In this document: positions 1-15,200 of the stretch, piece by piece
Numbering within the stretch: the stretch's first letter is position 1
Layout: every line of letters starts with the position of its first letter
Origin: Limnoperna fortunei
Taxonomy: Eukaryota > Mollusca > Bivalvia > Mytilida > Modiolidae
Direction of reading: 5' to 3'
DNA length: 64,000 bases
Assembly: GCA_944474755.1 (NCBI GenBank)
Contig: OX104117.1
Span: 68,811,522-68,875,521, forward strand
Notes under the pieces: generated by a model
The model's input: only the letters and a program-made list of their open reading frames with translations
Told to the model about the DNA's origin: nothing
Databases searched by the model: none
Translations under genes and position numbers: made by a program

Positions 1-1280
1 CCAAATTTTTCTGGGAGTTAATTGATTCTTGGTTGTAATACACTTGAAGGGCTCTTATTTCATCTATGTAGGCACATCTTATCTAGGGTCTATGGCACCC
101 AGTATACAGAAAGGTATCCATTGTAGTTTCTGCCATGTCTTTTAATGGTTGTGGATATCCACTGCTGTCCTCCATCGTGATTAACCACTGCACCTATAAA
201 ATATAAACAGTCACTTAAATATAAACAATTCACAGTAAAATCAGAACCTTAACACTACTTCTATCAAGTTATAGTACCAAACAAAATATTTTATGTGTCT
301 GAACTACATAAATGTATATCAACACTTCTGCAGGTAATTAAAATATTCGTGTTTATTTGAAATTGTTTATTGGCAAGTATATGCTATCAAGCCTCAGAGG
401 GGTCATAATTTTTATAAAAGTAAAGAAATGTCGTCTGCGCGTTTAAACATTATTTTTACAAGACACCTTTAGTAAGATACTCAGTTCATTGTAATCCAAG
501 TGTAAATCATTTGTTTGATTGCGATCAAAGAAGTGTTCACCGGATTAAAAGGGTACACTTTATTGGATTTTTTCCTGAGACATTAGCATACGACACATGC
601 GTAGTTCAATAAAGCAGAATTTCGATCTTTTTATTAAACATGAACTAAGTTACGAAGGTACTTACATAACTAACAAGTATCTACTGTTGTTATTAAATCT
701 ATTTAAGTAGTTTTTGATAGTTGTCACTGATAATTACCAACAATATTTGTAATTATTGTCTGCTGATTAAACCAAACCACATGTTTTACCTCGTTTTGCA
801 CTTCTACTTCCGGGGGCGCTTTGTATACTGTAGTCACGGAAACGTTTGCAAGAGTTAAAGTTTAAAATATTTGATGGGGCAAATTTACTACCCGATACGT
901 ACTTTAGATAAAAGGAAAAAATGAATGATCATTAAAATAACACAATAAGCCGCGAAATTGTAAATTTAACTTCTATTTTAAAAAACATTCGTTATCAATC
1001 CTTATCAAGGATACAAAATTCATTGAATAAAATTATTTATTATAAAATAAAAAAAAAGATTGATTCATAAATTAACACAACGGTCATTTGCAATTAATTA
1101 TGAGTAAATTTACTGTTCACTTATCACTCATTTATGGCTTCATTATACAAATAAAATATACAAGGCCTGCCAGCATACAAAATGCTAATTACAAGTGGGT
1201 TTACAACTAATTTACTCTTATGGCTTCGTTAGATTTGTATATTCAAGGAACCCATGTTTAACTAATAATATACTTTTTAT

Positions 1281-2508
1281 GGATATTTTCTAACTCCGTA
1301 GATTGTTTCTATGGATTTCTTTCGGACCAGTATAAATTTATTCTTTAAATTTTAAATAAAAATGAAAAGTATGTCTACAAACATTTTTCCGCTTACATAA
1401 CGACAAAACGGAAGCAAAAACGCAATCTTTTTTTAAACCGTATTACATGCGATAATGATACAAATATATTTTTTACCGCGATTGTTTGAACTTATTATTT
1501 TATTAGGCATTGAATATGTAGTACCGTTAAGAAAATGCAGGAAACGTTAGCAAAAAACCAACCTGGAACACCTGTGTATTCATAAAAATGACCCGAAACA
1601 CCTGTTAAATTTATTATCTTCAAGGAGTATAACTACTTATTCAATTGTTTAATTGTCTTACCGTATCTGTATCAAAAGGCAATATATCATTAAAAAAAAG
1701 AAATAAAATAAAATAAATAAGGTATATATAATTTTAATTACATTCATTTACCATAGTCTGGAAGCTTTTACGTTCCATAATATTTAGAAGCAATAAATTA
1801 CTTCAAAACAATATATTTTACATTTTTGCATAACTACAATTTATTAACTTCTTACCTATTTTGTCTTGCAACTGCGATGACAAGATGACACCTGCACCAC
1901 AGAAATCGACATTGTGTATTGAAAATAGACGTGTGATGAGTCACTGGCACTTGAAAAAAAACTCGTACGATTTTTTTCTCGGACATACCGAAACGACGGA
2001 TCTAGTTTAATTCGATTGTATTCATATATTTTTTTCTAAATCCGTATATATTTTTTAACGGATATTTCTACATCCGTAGATATATTTTTATATATTTATT
2101 CTTAGTTCGTATAAAATTATTGGTATATTATTTTACTTGGCTTAAACATAAAAGTAAAAATTATGTAAAGCAAAAAACGCGTTCTTTATTAAGCCGTATT
2201 ATGAATATTCGAAAAATTTTACCGGAATTGTTTAACTATTTTATATAGCATTGGGTGTTGATATTATCAATAAAACACCGTTTAACACCTGATGTGTACT
2301 CATAAACCATGTTCAGACAAAATGACCGGTAACACCTTTGGATTAATTATCTTCAATTAGTATAAAAACACACTACGCAAATCGTTTGTCTAACTATATG
2401 TCACAAAAAGCAAGTTCTCATCGCAAAATTAAATAAACAATGTATATATTACGACAATATTTACCATAGTCTGTGGTAATTTTGGAAGCTTTTACGTTCC
2501 ATAATATT
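1281..2508. repeat. Diverged direct duplication
   Basis: Two blocks, about 1281-1790 and 2058-2508, share the same order of motifs: a poly-T/AAACCGTATTA segment, a TTTTACCG.ATTGTTT segment, two 'acacctg...tcataaa' segments, and a shared end reading GGAAGCTTTTACGTTCCATA. The copies differ at many positions, so the duplication is old. Confidence 0.55.
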
Positions 2509-4647
2509 TAAACTACAGACTTGAAATAGTTGCCATAACTAGGGATAATTTTGACATTTAAACTGTTATGGCGGCTTTCTTTATATCTAGTAGCTGATTA
2601 TCGATCACGTTATCAGAAAAAGCGCGATCACTTGAGCGCTTTAGAAAGTTACGGTCGACAGGGCTAAAATTAATATCTTTCGGTTAAAAATAAAGTTCGT
2701 GTCTAATTTTGGAGAATATTGGTTAAAATAACGAAAAATGGTTAAAAATAGAGTTTTTAGCCGTTTTACTCTAATTTTTACCAAAAGTCGGGCATTTTAG
2801 CCGTTTAGGTTTACCAGTGTATATATTCATATCCACACAGCTGTTTACCCCATCTGACTGACATCAGTATTCCACCAGTGACATATCTGTATTTTGAGAA
2901 ATTTATCAGTACTACACATGCATGCATTTAAAATTGCTACCAAAGCATTGGTTATAACTCTAGATGTTGCCTCTGTGTCCTAATGTTAGTTTCCTTTTGA
3001 AGCATGGTCCGCAATGCAGTTTTGTATAATATCATCTATGTCGCCAGTGCGCTTTTAACAACAACAATATCATATACAAGCTTCTTTGTAACAGCGATGC
3101 AACAATTTCGGGCGCAGCTACGATTTTTACCGAATTAAGGTAAAATCCATAGATTTAAACACCATTCCGTATAGCGTATTTTCGGCCCAAAATCCGTGGA
3201 AAATACGGACAATCCGTACAAGTAAACAGCTCTGTATCCAACAAAAGTAATATATTGAAATTGAAAGAAAACTTTTAACTTATCATTTAGAGTTCATAAG
3301 TTTGTCATATCTTCAATTTTCTATATGTCCTAAATATATATAGCGGAAACATTGTTGATGTACACCAACAAATCAATCAATTAATTTCTGATGTTGGTTT
3401 GTATTCTAAGAAAACATTATTTGATTTTCTCAATTTGGCTCAATTTTAAGTAACATTACTTACGATGTAAACCACCAAAATGTTAGCCTTGATAAAAACG
3501 AAGCTTTTTCCTCTGGACATGGCATCTGTTCATAGAGAGATTACAATGCAATCACATAATAACTTAGAGAAATTAGAGACTTACAGTGAAAATACATTTA
3601 CATGGTATTAACTGAAAAAAAGATAGATTATGTTCTTTCTTACCAAGTATATATTGTACATGAATGTATTCCAATAATATAACTGTTCACATTATGTGTA
3701 TATGTCTTATACCAAATACATCAACCGTTAGTTATTTCAATTACTTTCAAGAAAATATTCAACATCATAAATCACATTTACATTACATGAAGTAAAACCT
3801 GATAGAATCATAAGTGAATACATACATATAAATTATATATATTGCAATAGTAAAGCATGAAATTATGTTCTCTTATTTATTAAACAGCATTACAATTTTT
3901 AACAAATACGACTGCAACTGAAAGTGTTAATACTTAGATTGCGGGTTTGAGTCTCACTGAAGGCAGGCTGCACTCACTCCAATTTTAATTGATGACAAGG
4001 ATTGATAGTTTTCCTACAAAAAGTGGATTTTCACCAGGTACAACAATTGCAAGATATAGCTGAAAAATTGCTGAAAGTGGCATTTTTTAAAGACCAAACA
4101 AACAAACAAAGTAAATCAAAGCTTCATGTTCAATATTTTTTGTTTTTACATGGGATTTGATTAAAACTTTAGCAACTATATTATAACATCTCAATAGCTT
4201 CAAAACTTATAAATATGTTACAAAGAAAATAAGAATATCATGCATAGAGTCAATGTATTCCGTTTGTTTGCATGGGGTTTAACACCACTTTCAGCTATTT
4301 ATTACAGCTATATCTATGTACATTATGGCATCAGTTTTTATTAGGGGTGGAAACCAGAGAACCAGATGAAACCACCCAACTTTCTCCAGGAACCAATCAT
4401 ATTTAATTACATAGTACACTCCTCTAAAATCCCATTATTACTCATTTGCACATCACTCCTCGTCAATATTTTATGAATTACATGTTCTTTTTTTCATTTT
4501 TCCTAACCTTAAAGGATGCTATTTTAACTAAATCTAACCTCATCTTGGCTGACTGGAAAAACATTAGCACCATGATCAATTAATGCTGAGAAAACTAGCT
4601 GAACTACTACTAATGGAAAATACAGGAAAAATATCACAAAACGGAAA

Positions 4648-4916
4648 ACATCAGACACTCCACCCTGAAATATAAAGACATGAAAGATATCAAAAACATC
4701 AGACACTCCACCCTGAAATATAAAGACATGAAAGATATCAAAAACATCAGACACTCCACCCTGAAATATAAAGACATGAAAGATATCAAAAACATCAGAC
4801 ACTCCACCCTGAAATATAAAGACATGAAAGATATCAAAAACATCAGACACTCCACCCTGAAATATAAAGACATGAAAGATATCAAAAACATCAGACACTC
4901 CACCCTGAAATATAAA
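4648..4916. repeat. 48-bp minisatellite, about 5.6 copies
   Basis: A 48-bp unit beginning ACATCAGACACTCCACCCTG repeats almost without change. Because 48 is divisible by three and the unit lacks stops in several frames, it creates repetitive open frames on both strands. These show no sign of being genes. Confidence 0.9.
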
Positions 4917-5237
4917 TAGAAAATGTAATGTAGTGGCAATGACATAGAAAAATTAATATCAAAATACAAAAGCTGTCATGATACTGATTATTACTCACTG
5001 GAAATTTAATTTTCACCAATTACTCAATTATATTACAGTAATCACATATATTTAGTACATACATTCTATAAAAGTACTTTTTTAGCAAACTGAATTTTTC
5101 AGGGCTTTTAACTTAATTTCAAAATTGCAGTTGTACAAATATATCTATCATAATTGGATGCAACATATTTGTAACATTTAATCTGACAGACATAAAGTAC
5201 AAATTGCCTTGCTAAAATTAACAAGTGTTGGCCGTGA

Positions 5238-5545
5238 GGCTGTGAGCTAATGCTCACTAGTGATACCCCAGCTTTCAGAAAAATTTTGCATGTATGCAAC
5301 TATGTGTAAAAATCTATGATCAGTAAACAAGAAGTAGATGACCAAGGAGTATAAAATTGGTCTACACCATATGGTACTGTAGGATAAAACAATATGCAAA
5401 ATATCTGGCTTCTGCATCCTATATTTGCTTAGAAAACTGATTTGTGTTATGGAAGGATGAATTAACAGACAAACGGACAAGGGTAAAACAGTATAGCCAC
5501 TCTCCTTCCAAGCGGGGGTATCATGAAATACATTATCCTTCTTCA
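5238..5545. repeat. Dispersed repeat bounded by GTGAGCTAATGCTCAC and GGGGGTAT
   Basis: The copy starts at the palindrome GTGAGCTAATGCTCAC and ends near AGCGGGGGTATCATG. The same order of short landmarks (TTTGCATGTATG, ACACCATA, TAGGATAAA, CATCCTATA) recurs at 57967-58208 with 61627-61700, and in the opposite orientation at about 21995-22245. The family is unidentified. Confidence 0.7.
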
Positions 5546-6142
5546 TGCACTAGTATCCTGAGTGATTAAACTTGTTCACACAAAACACGAAAAAAACAGG
5601 AGAAACTGTTTACTGTCAAATTTTCAGTAAAATTTTTTAAAAATAAGAAAGTGAGCTGTCATAAATTTATTTTGGTGTGTATGAAATCTTTACACACTAC
5701 ATTTGTATCAAAAACATTTGAAAAACTTGTGAACCATCTTCATGACAACATTGGTTAAAACAATATATTCACTTTACCGTCTGCTTATTCTTACTAAGGT
5801 GTAAGTGGCCCCTGTTTAATTCTTATAACAGCAAATTCACTTTAATGCCAGAAACAAACATGATGTACATGTAAATAAAATCCACTGTATTTTCAAACTG
5901 ACAAACACCCTTTAGCATATTGTTTTGATACATGTACAACACTATATAAGTGACATGTATGTCCGACGCATTTTTCTCATTGTATGTAGGTGGATATCCA
6001 TCTAAATTATAACATGGCTTTCTCTTTACATTTTGGTGGATTTAAAATCATGGAACATCATCTTCAAGACATGAAATATCAACCTGAAATACAATCTACA
6101 TATAGTATCAATGAGCAAAAACAAAGTTGTTAATTTACCCAC

Positions 6143-6280
6143 CTCATTTACAGCTCTCCTTACTAGAGACTGGAAAATAAATATACCCGCTATAACTAGT
6201 AACAACCAGAACAATAACAAAAATCCAGAAGAGAAAACTCCTCGTCTTCTTTCATGATGTAGCATTAATACTGCTAATAT
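6143..6280 (-). CDS. ABCC1: ABCC1-like exon 4 (TMD0)
   Basis: The acceptor is ATTTTTAG and the donor GTGGGT. The 46 codons begin ILAVLMLHHERRRGVFSSG and continue as a hydrophobic helix (FLLLFWLLLVIAGIFIF). The charged ERRRG loop followed by a helix is a recognisable TMD0 feature of MRP1-type proteins. Confidence 0.85.
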
Positions 6281-9200
6281 CTAAAAATAGAAACAAAAAA
6301 ATACAAAATCTGAACAATCAATCCAAATGCAAGATAAACTGTAAGAAGCTGAGAATAGTTTATTTTTCTGGCCTTTTCTTACAGTGTCTCTTATAAGACA
6401 ATATGAATTAGTAACTTTTCAAATTGTAAATACTTAAAAAAGCATTTTAATTTATAATTAGACAAATAATTGATAATGTAATAAGCAGGCTTACATTAAT
6501 TTTCATCTGTAAATTAAGTTCATGTTTTAAATGTAGAGAAACACCAAGGATAGAAAAAATTCTATATGACATGCATTACAATTACATGTAAATCTTAACT
6601 ACTTTCTGTGTATTTTATACAGACTCTGTACATGTAAGCATGTCCCTTGAACACATATATATAATTCAGATTGAATTTTAACAAGAATGAAAAAACTTTT
6701 TTTTAAATGTGTTTCAAGTGAGATAATCTGTGAAACTATGCACTTTTACAAAAAAAATCATTGGCTAAGTAAATATACTTCTTATGTTGATGGTTTATAT
6801 AATACTCAAATTTTGTCTTATAATATATATCTTTTTAATTCTGTGTAATTTTAATACTAATTTCAGCAATTTTTTTCAGCTATATCATCCAGGTTTTAGT
6901 GTGGGGAGAAGTCAGAATGAAAACCTAAAACCTTCAGCTGGAAACTTGGCAATCCTTGTCAATTAACAGTCAAGGACACCCACAGTAGTAAGATTGGAAC
7001 TTAAAAATTCTAAGATGGTTAAGAAACTAAACTAATCAGCCAATGAAGGCCAAAGTGAACACGTGTTCATATTGTTCAAATGGTGTTTAACACCACTTTT
7101 AGAATTTTTCAGCTATATTGTGGCATCAGTTTTTATTGGGGCAGGGAGCCAGAGTACTCAGAGAAAACCCAGACCTTCAGTAGGAAAATAGGAGATCCAT
7201 GTCAATTAAGATTGAAGATGAGTACACCCTTCCCACAATAAAACTCCGACCAGCAACCACAATGTTGATAGACCATGTGATCAATAGTAGTATGCCAGAC
7301 TAAGTACATGTATTATACACAAAGCATCTAATAGTTTCATGTTAATACAATAAAATTATTTGTTGTTTGAACAATGAAACAGATTTATGCATGCTATACA
7401 AACGACAGTAAACATATGGCATAAATGTAGATTTTATTCATTTCAGTCCAAGGTTTAAATACTGTATGTTGCACTGAGATGTCAGTGTGAATACATACCA
7501 TAGTAAGACAGACTATTAATGGAGACACAAAGTCTACGGTCGGCACAACTTTTCCTGTGGCTAATTCGTGTATACTTTTTCCAATATTGGCTACATGTAG
7601 AAGGGCTATTATAACAGATACAATCTGAAAGTAAGAAAGGTAAATGTGATCAAATAACTTTACTGTAATTACATATACATGTATTCTATAAGTAAAAACA
7701 AACTTTTAATCAATACAAGATTTTTTTCATCCATATATTTTCTTCCAAAACATGATTTTTAATTCTCTTTATTTTTTACAGACTTCATTTTATCTCTGGA
7801 GATCCCAGTAGTTTATGTATAGTACTGAAATTAAAACCAGAACATTTTGATATTTGTTTCATTAAAAAAAAAAATTTTTAGTTACTGATGCACTGGTTAA
7901 CATAAATAGCTATAACTATTATTGTTGTAATTTTTTAACATAACGATGACAATAAACAACAAACCAATTATGCCTTGTGCAGGTGTTTACTATGTAACAG
8001 CTTTGTTTGTACAGAGTGAACAAGGTGGCTTTGCCATTTTTTGTATAAAGGGCCATAACTCTGAAGAAGCTGAATCCATTTAATCCATTTGTCTGGTTAT
8101 CAAACTTGGCTGAGATATTATGCCCATAATCAATTCATCCAAGTTTCATGAAGATTTGACAACAACTGTTAGAAAGCAGACATTAGTGTGGACGCCCCCT
8201 GCCCGCCATGGGTGTTCCCATAATACAAATGTACTGCTCAGCTCCATGTAAAAGTTAGAATTGGCCTACCAGTTAATCAAAAACTGCAAATTGAATTGTG
8301 CTGAAATCGAACTTGATCTTTATTTTATAAAACTTAACAGCTTTGCAAAGTTTAAACAAAATCGGATGGATGGACACTCATATCTAATGCAGGGTATCAC
8401 ATAATACCACACTAGTGTGGTGGGGTGTAAAAACACACATAAAAGTCCATCCAACTGATTATGATTCAATATGATATGTGCTCTAGATCTAAAAAAGTAT
8501 TCGAATACAAGTGCCTTTCTTAAAAAAGACATACCAGTAAGCTAAAACTTTCATAAGCATTTAAGATATATTTCTACACAAAGATCTATAGCACCATATG
8601 ACACTTCCACTCCAAAAATGAGTAATTTTTACAAAAATGAAAATTGTAATAAATGAAATGTAATTATAAAAGATATAAAATATTTCTTCACATGTATATT
8701 TCGGATTGTACTTTTTGGAGTAGTGATGTCATATGGAACTCTTTCGGAGATTTTTACATTTGGTGGCTTTGAATTATAGTGAGTAGAATTATACACTGTA
8801 CAATGCTAAGTGTTTATATATCTCTATAAGAAATACATCGAGGCAGTAATCAAGTTACCGAGTGATGTCGTGAAACAAGATAAAATAGACACAAAGTGAC
8901 ATAAACATTTAAAAATATGTAAAATCATGTCTGTAATTGTCTCTCGTTCAATAAATACATCTCAATAAATAAGTTGTAGGAGTGGATACTTCCTGTTAAA
9001 TGCAAAGCATGTTCATATGTTTACCGTTATTCTTTACATGAATAGGGATGCTGCAAAATAAACAAATCAGGAACCAATAAACCTGATTAACATTTAATTA
9101 TATACTAGTATATATAGACAAGAAAAACCTGCATCATGCTCGGATCATGATCAGATCACCACAAGACAATATCTTAAAAAAAAAAACTTAAAGCAAACAG

Positions 9201-12200
9201 ATAATGGCATATGCAAACTACATCAAATGACTTTTATTGACTATAAGAACTCAAGATATTTCCAATGAACTTGTACAAGCAAAATAATATCAAATTATCA
9301 TGACAAATCTTGACAATTATTCGTAATATCTGATGTAACTCTAGGCTTCTACATCAATATACTTACATCTTGTATTTTTCTATGTCTACATGTGACACCT
9401 GTACAAGTATAGTTTAAAAACATCAAAACTTACTGTTTTTGCTATATTTAACCAAGTAAATGGCAAAACTTGGGCCTGACTCTTCGCTAGCTGAAATATG
9501 CGAATGGGTGTCCCTAACACTAGGAAGGCACATGGAATCCACAACAAAACAGTGTTCTGGAAACATGGTGAAAAGTCAGGATCTGTTGTGTTCCAAGTTT
9601 CCTGCAGATCCTTCAAAACATAAAGAAACAAAACATGAAAATCAAAATAGCACCAAAGGATGCATAAGACAAGTGTACCTAGTGAAAACTGTGGTCTACC
9701 GACAGTGACAGTGTGCGCGTGGAAATCATTCTTTTAAAATAAATGACAAACGCACTAATTGATCATATGGTTAACTTATATTTGGATGCATATTTACTTC
9801 AAATATTTTCACCATGATGTGTTTTTGAGAAAACTGCTTCAATATTCTTGGGAAGAAAACAAAATTAAAAGGTTTTCATTTTAAGAAAAAAATCTATAAA
9901 AAAAACAACTGGAGACAAAATAGAACAAGTACATATATGAATAATAATCTTCAGCATAAATTATATCAACCAGATAAAATTAGTGCTCTTAGAGTAACAG
10001 ATGTTGCATTTCATATTACCAGATTTCTTTCCTCTGAAGCTTCCTTCAAATGTTTTGATATTAAAGAAATTCACATCTGGAATATAAATTGTCCCTGATG
10101 ACTCTTTTGTTTCTATTGCACATGTGTCAATGTATATGTATGTTTACTATTGTTTCCCTGGGCATTTATTTACAATAAACCAACTTCAGTCAATTCCTGT
10201 TGATGATGTTAAAGATAAATAAACCGGAACAGAATGAGATACAAGACTGTGAATGTGGATTTTGCCTCTTCCACTTGCCAACAGATGCCCCACCAATGTC
10301 CACTTGTTCACAGACAGAATACGAATGTCCACTTGTCCAATGACAGCTCACCAATGTCCACTTGTCCACAAACACCCATTAATGTCCACCTGCCCACAGA
10401 CACCCACCAATGTCCACTTGTCCACAGACCTCCCAACAATGTTCACTTGTCCACAGACAACCACCAATGTCCAATTGTTCAGTCACCCCAATGTCCACTT
10501 GTCCACAGTCACCCCACTAATGTCCACTTGTCCACATACACCCCACCAATGTCCACATGTCCACAGACACCCACCAATGTCCCCTTGTCCACAGTCACCC
10601 CAATTTCTACAGATACCCCACCAATTTCCACTTGTCCACAGACACCCCACTAATGTCCACGTGTCCAAATACACCCCACCAATGTCCACATGTCCACAGA
10701 CACCCACCAATGTCCACTTGTCCACATACACCCCACCAATGTCCACTTTTCCACAGACACCCCACTAATGTCCACTTGTCCACATACACCCCACCAATGT
10801 CCACTTTTCCACAGACACCCCACTAAAGTCCACTTGTCCACATACACCCCACCAATGTCCACTTTTCCACAGACACCCCACTAATGTCCACTTGTCTCCA
10901 CATGTCCACAGACAACCCACCAATGTCCACTTGTCCACATACACCCCACCAATGTCCACATGTCCACAGACACCCACCAATGTCCACTTGTCCACATACA
11001 CCCCACCAATGTCCACTTTTCCACAGACACCCCACTAATGTCCACTTGTCCACATACACCCCACCAATGTCCACTTTTCCACAGACACCCCACTAATGTC
11101 CACTTGTCCACATACACCCCACCAATGTCCACTTTCCCACAGACACCCCACTAATCTCCACTTTTCCACATACACCCCACCAATGTCCACCTGTCCACAT
11201 ACACCCCACCAATGTCCACATGTCCACATACACCCCACCAATGTACACTTGTCCACATACACCCCACCAATGTCCACATGTCCACAGACACCCACCAATG
11301 TCCACATGTCCACAAACACACATTAATGTCCACTTGTCCACAAATACCCATCCAATGTCCACTTGTCCACAGACACGCCAACAATCTCCACTCTTATTTG
11401 TTCTCTTACTATTTAAATATGTTAAACATATCTGAATTTTATACCTGCAAGTTCATAAAAAAGCAACCTCTAGGTTGGTGAACAGAGTAGAAGTTATACC
11501 CACCCTGTACCTACTCTATGGAGGTGAACGAGGTAGAAGTTATGCCCACCATGTGCCCATTTTATAGAGGTGAACGAGGTAGAAGTTATGCCCACCATGT
11601 GCCCACTTTATAGAGGTGAACGAGGTAGAAGTTATGCCCACCATGTGCCCACTTTATAGAGGTGAACGACGTAGAAGTTATGCCCGCCATGTGCCCATTT
11701 TATGGAGGTGAACAAGGTAGAAGTTATGCCTACCCTGCGCCAACTCTATGGAGGTGAACAAGGTAGAAGTTATGCCCACCCTGTGCCAACTTTATGGAGG
11801 TGAACAAGGTAAAAGTTATGCCTACCCTGCGCCAACTCTATGGATGTGAACGAGGTAGAAGTTATGCCCACACTGTGCCAACTCTATGGAGGTGAACAAG
11901 GTAGAAGTTATGCCCACCCTGTTCTGACTCTATGGAGGTGAACAGGGTAGAAGTTATGTCCATCCTTTGCTCACTCTATGTAGGTGAACAGGGTAGAAGT
12001 TATATCCATCCTTTGCTCACTCTATGGAGGTGAACAAGGTAGAGTTATATGTATGCCCACTCAGTGCCCACTCTATGGAGGCGAACAAGTTAGAGTTACA
12101 TGTATGCCCACCCTGCGCTCACTCCATTGAGGTGAATGAGGTAGAAGTAATGCCCACCCTGTGCTCACTCTATGGAGGTAAACAAGGTAGGAGTTATGCC

Positions 12201-15200
12201 CACCCTGTGCACACTCTATGTAAGTGAACGAGGTAGAAATTATGCCTACCTTGTGCAACTCCCCCCACAGATAAGTGGAAAAATTAAAACCCACCCAAAG
12301 TGTATTGTAAAACATGCAATTGCAGTGATTCTGACAGGACAACACTAAAAATCTCATCAATTGTTTACAAAAAAAATTAATTGTGGCACGAGTATACATG
12401 TACACTGATTTTACCACAGGTTGCCCCTTATTGCCAAATATTTTGCCCCGAGTGTTAGCATGCCAGTCATTAGTTTTATGCTCACAAATTCATATTAATG
12501 TATCTATTAATTTCAATTTGTGACCATAAAACTAATGACTGGCATGCTAACGATATAAAACACAACAGACATATTATCTACCAATATCCATGTAAGCATG
12601 CATTAACAAATGAGCGTATACGTACATATATGTAGTCTAATGGCATGTACATGCAAGCATTTACATGCATATTCAAATCAAGAACATGACCCATGTCAAT
12701 GTGGACTGTATTGATGATTTTGAAATCCCAAACTCTCGTGTACAAGGTTTGGCAAGAACGAGACATGGGGGTAAGTGATATTTATGTGAGGTAATTGTCT
12801 ATTAGATATGCCTTGTTTATTTGTTAATTGCTTGTTTATTACCTGCTACCTGAACTTAACATGTTTAATGAAATGTGAAAATGAACTGCCAATAAAAGAA
12901 AACGTAAATTTAGAAAAAAAAATTATACCAAAATTAGATTTTAAAACCAGGTACTGTATGTTATAAATCAAAATACCTAAATCAATTTTAAAATGGGACA
13001 AAAATTAAACTCTTTATAAGAAAAAATACAAAAGATATGGATTTTTAAGTTAAAGATTTAAACATTTTGATGTAAAAACTTTTTAAAATGCAACTTATAG
13101 AATTCGCTTAAACTTACCAAGGACTGTATGTGAAGTTCTTAAACTAACATACATTTAAAAGTAAATAAAATGTGAAAAATGTTATATATGATATATAAAT
13201 GCAGAACTTTACATAAGAATAAATGTTATATAGCAGTGTTCCAGCTAGGATTTAAAAATAGAGGGGCGCATGAGAAGGGCACTTTTTCGTGTATTTTCAT
13301 ATTTTTTAGTGTGATTGAGGTTGTTGCACTTTTGTTGTTATTGTTATTTGAATAAGTGTTCTGTTGCTGTTTTTCGCCTTTGTTTTCATTTTAAAGTAAA
13401 ATATTTAAATATATTTGTGCATTTAATCAACTGAAAAGTGACTGCGAAAATACTATTTATTACTATGTTTCAATGTTTGTGGTTGTAACTTCAACACAAG
13501 CAGCATTGTATTGGCAAGTTCCTGAACTAAGTTCATATCCGCTCCGGATATATCCTTATTTTCAGTTGGTTTGTACTGGTTGCCGCGACTATTTTTACTT
13601 AACGCTATTTGAACATAGAAAAAGGCAGTCGGGTACCAGCTTTCAATTTTTGTTTTAAAAAAATGGCGTGTTCAATGATAAACATGGCGCGGTGACAAAT
13701 ATTCGAAGATATCTACCGCAAATGGCAATAAAACGGTTGTAGATATTTCCGGTCTGGATCATAATTAAGCCAAATGGCCAAAAACAGTGACCACGCAAAT
13801 TTTTAAGGTAATAACATTTTTGTTACCTGTGTACCAGTCCCCACTGTCTACCTCTAATTACATAATCAAATTATAAGGAAACGAGAATAGTCTGAGTTAA
13901 TTAGCTATAAAAACACTATAATTACTATTAATTTTAGAGCAGAAAATTAATTGGAGCAATAAAGTGATAAGGGGCACAAATCGGGACACAGGGGCGCCTG
14001 AGAGGGGCACAGGGGCGCGGTAATTTTAGGGCGGGGCGCGGCGCCCCTCTATTTCCCCCTAGCTGGAACACTGTATAGGATAGTCAAAAATTTAACAGAA
14101 ATAATTTAATGGAAATAGTAATTTGCCCTTTGATCATCCAACAATGTTCAATAACTGTCCTTACCCCCATCAGAAGCATGTGACTGTGTTTTCCAAAACA
14201 ATGCTGTTGTAAGTCAGCTTTGTACTAATGACAAAGGACCTTTCTTTTTTGTACTATTACATTCAAATAACATAAAAAAATTATTTACAAAAAATAATTA
14301 AGGCTCACCACACAGAGGGAAGTTTTAAGTTATTATTACCCCTGTCTGGTTGCCAGGGAGAATCCACTTCTCTCTATCTTTTCACAATGTGTAACCCCTG
14401 ATAATGTTTGTTATAATTCAACACTTTCAATGTATTTACATACTCTCTGCACTTAAAAAAAACATTGTTGAAAATTTCTACATCAAAACTATATTTGTTT
14501 TCTAAAAAAAATGTGTCAAAGTCATAATACATGTTTACATACTGTATTATACCATTTTGACAGGAAATTTTACACTAGATGTAGTTAGTAGCTGATTAAA
14601 TTTTAAAATATACAAGTGCATGCATGCCAAACATCAAAACAGAATTCCCAATATGATATTCTTAACTACATGAAAGCCTACTGGTAAAACTGTTAATTAA
14701 CAATAAACTAGCTAGTACATTCATAATATATTTCATGAACATAGAATTAGTCATCCATATTTTCAATTGTTACTTTGAATAAAGTGTTTATTCTAATGTG
14801 CTATACTTTACTAAATTGAATCAAACATGTATCTCTTCTTTAAAGATACATTCTTACTAATACATCAACAGGCAACATCAGTGTTTGGTTTGCACAATGT
14901 ACAATAAAAGTTTAGAATATATATGCATTTAATATTTATTAATAACTTTAAAAAAAATAATGGATTCTAGTTTTACCAGTTGCAATTTTTTTTACAATTC
15001 GTTTTAAACCTTTCACTTTTTTTCTGTATAATAATTAATTATCATATAATATTACAGGGAATTTTTTAGGTTTTTGAGGGCTTTAGTCACTTTAGCAGAT
15101 AAGCCGTATAAGCATCTGCTCAGAAGCAGGCATTCATTGTACTGGTGAAATATCACAGTATAAAAAACTATATTCTTTCAATTGCAGTGTATTAATTTGC

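Larger units (their letters stand above)
1..6142. other. Intron 4 of the ABCC1-like gene (partial), repeat-rich
   Basis: No coding exon could be supported here. The stretch is AT-rich and lies downstream of exon 4 of the minus-strand ABCC1-like gene, so it is most simply its fourth intron. It holds a diverged direct duplication (about 1281-1790 and 2058-2508), a 48-bp minisatellite (4648-4916), a dispersed repeat copy (5238-5545) and pieces of a second repeat family near 3940-4085 and 4266-4400. Confidence 0.55.

Noticed and set aside
75..191. Possible terminal exon on the minus strand near the left edge
   Set aside because: A TTTTATAG acceptor is followed by about 36 open codons, but the peptide matches nothing I recognise in ABCC proteins, and the position is within the expected intron.
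4524..4969. Repetitive open frames on both strands as genes
   Set aside because: They exist only because a 48-bp unit is a multiple of three and lacks stops. No unique coding sequence is attached.
10269..11391. CRISPR-like array
   Set aside because: There are no unique spacers between repeats. The units are contiguous tandem repeats in animal DNA.
10234..11481. Many overlapping open frames in the 29-bp array
   Set aside because: They are translations of the minisatellite on both strands, with no codon bias or splice context.
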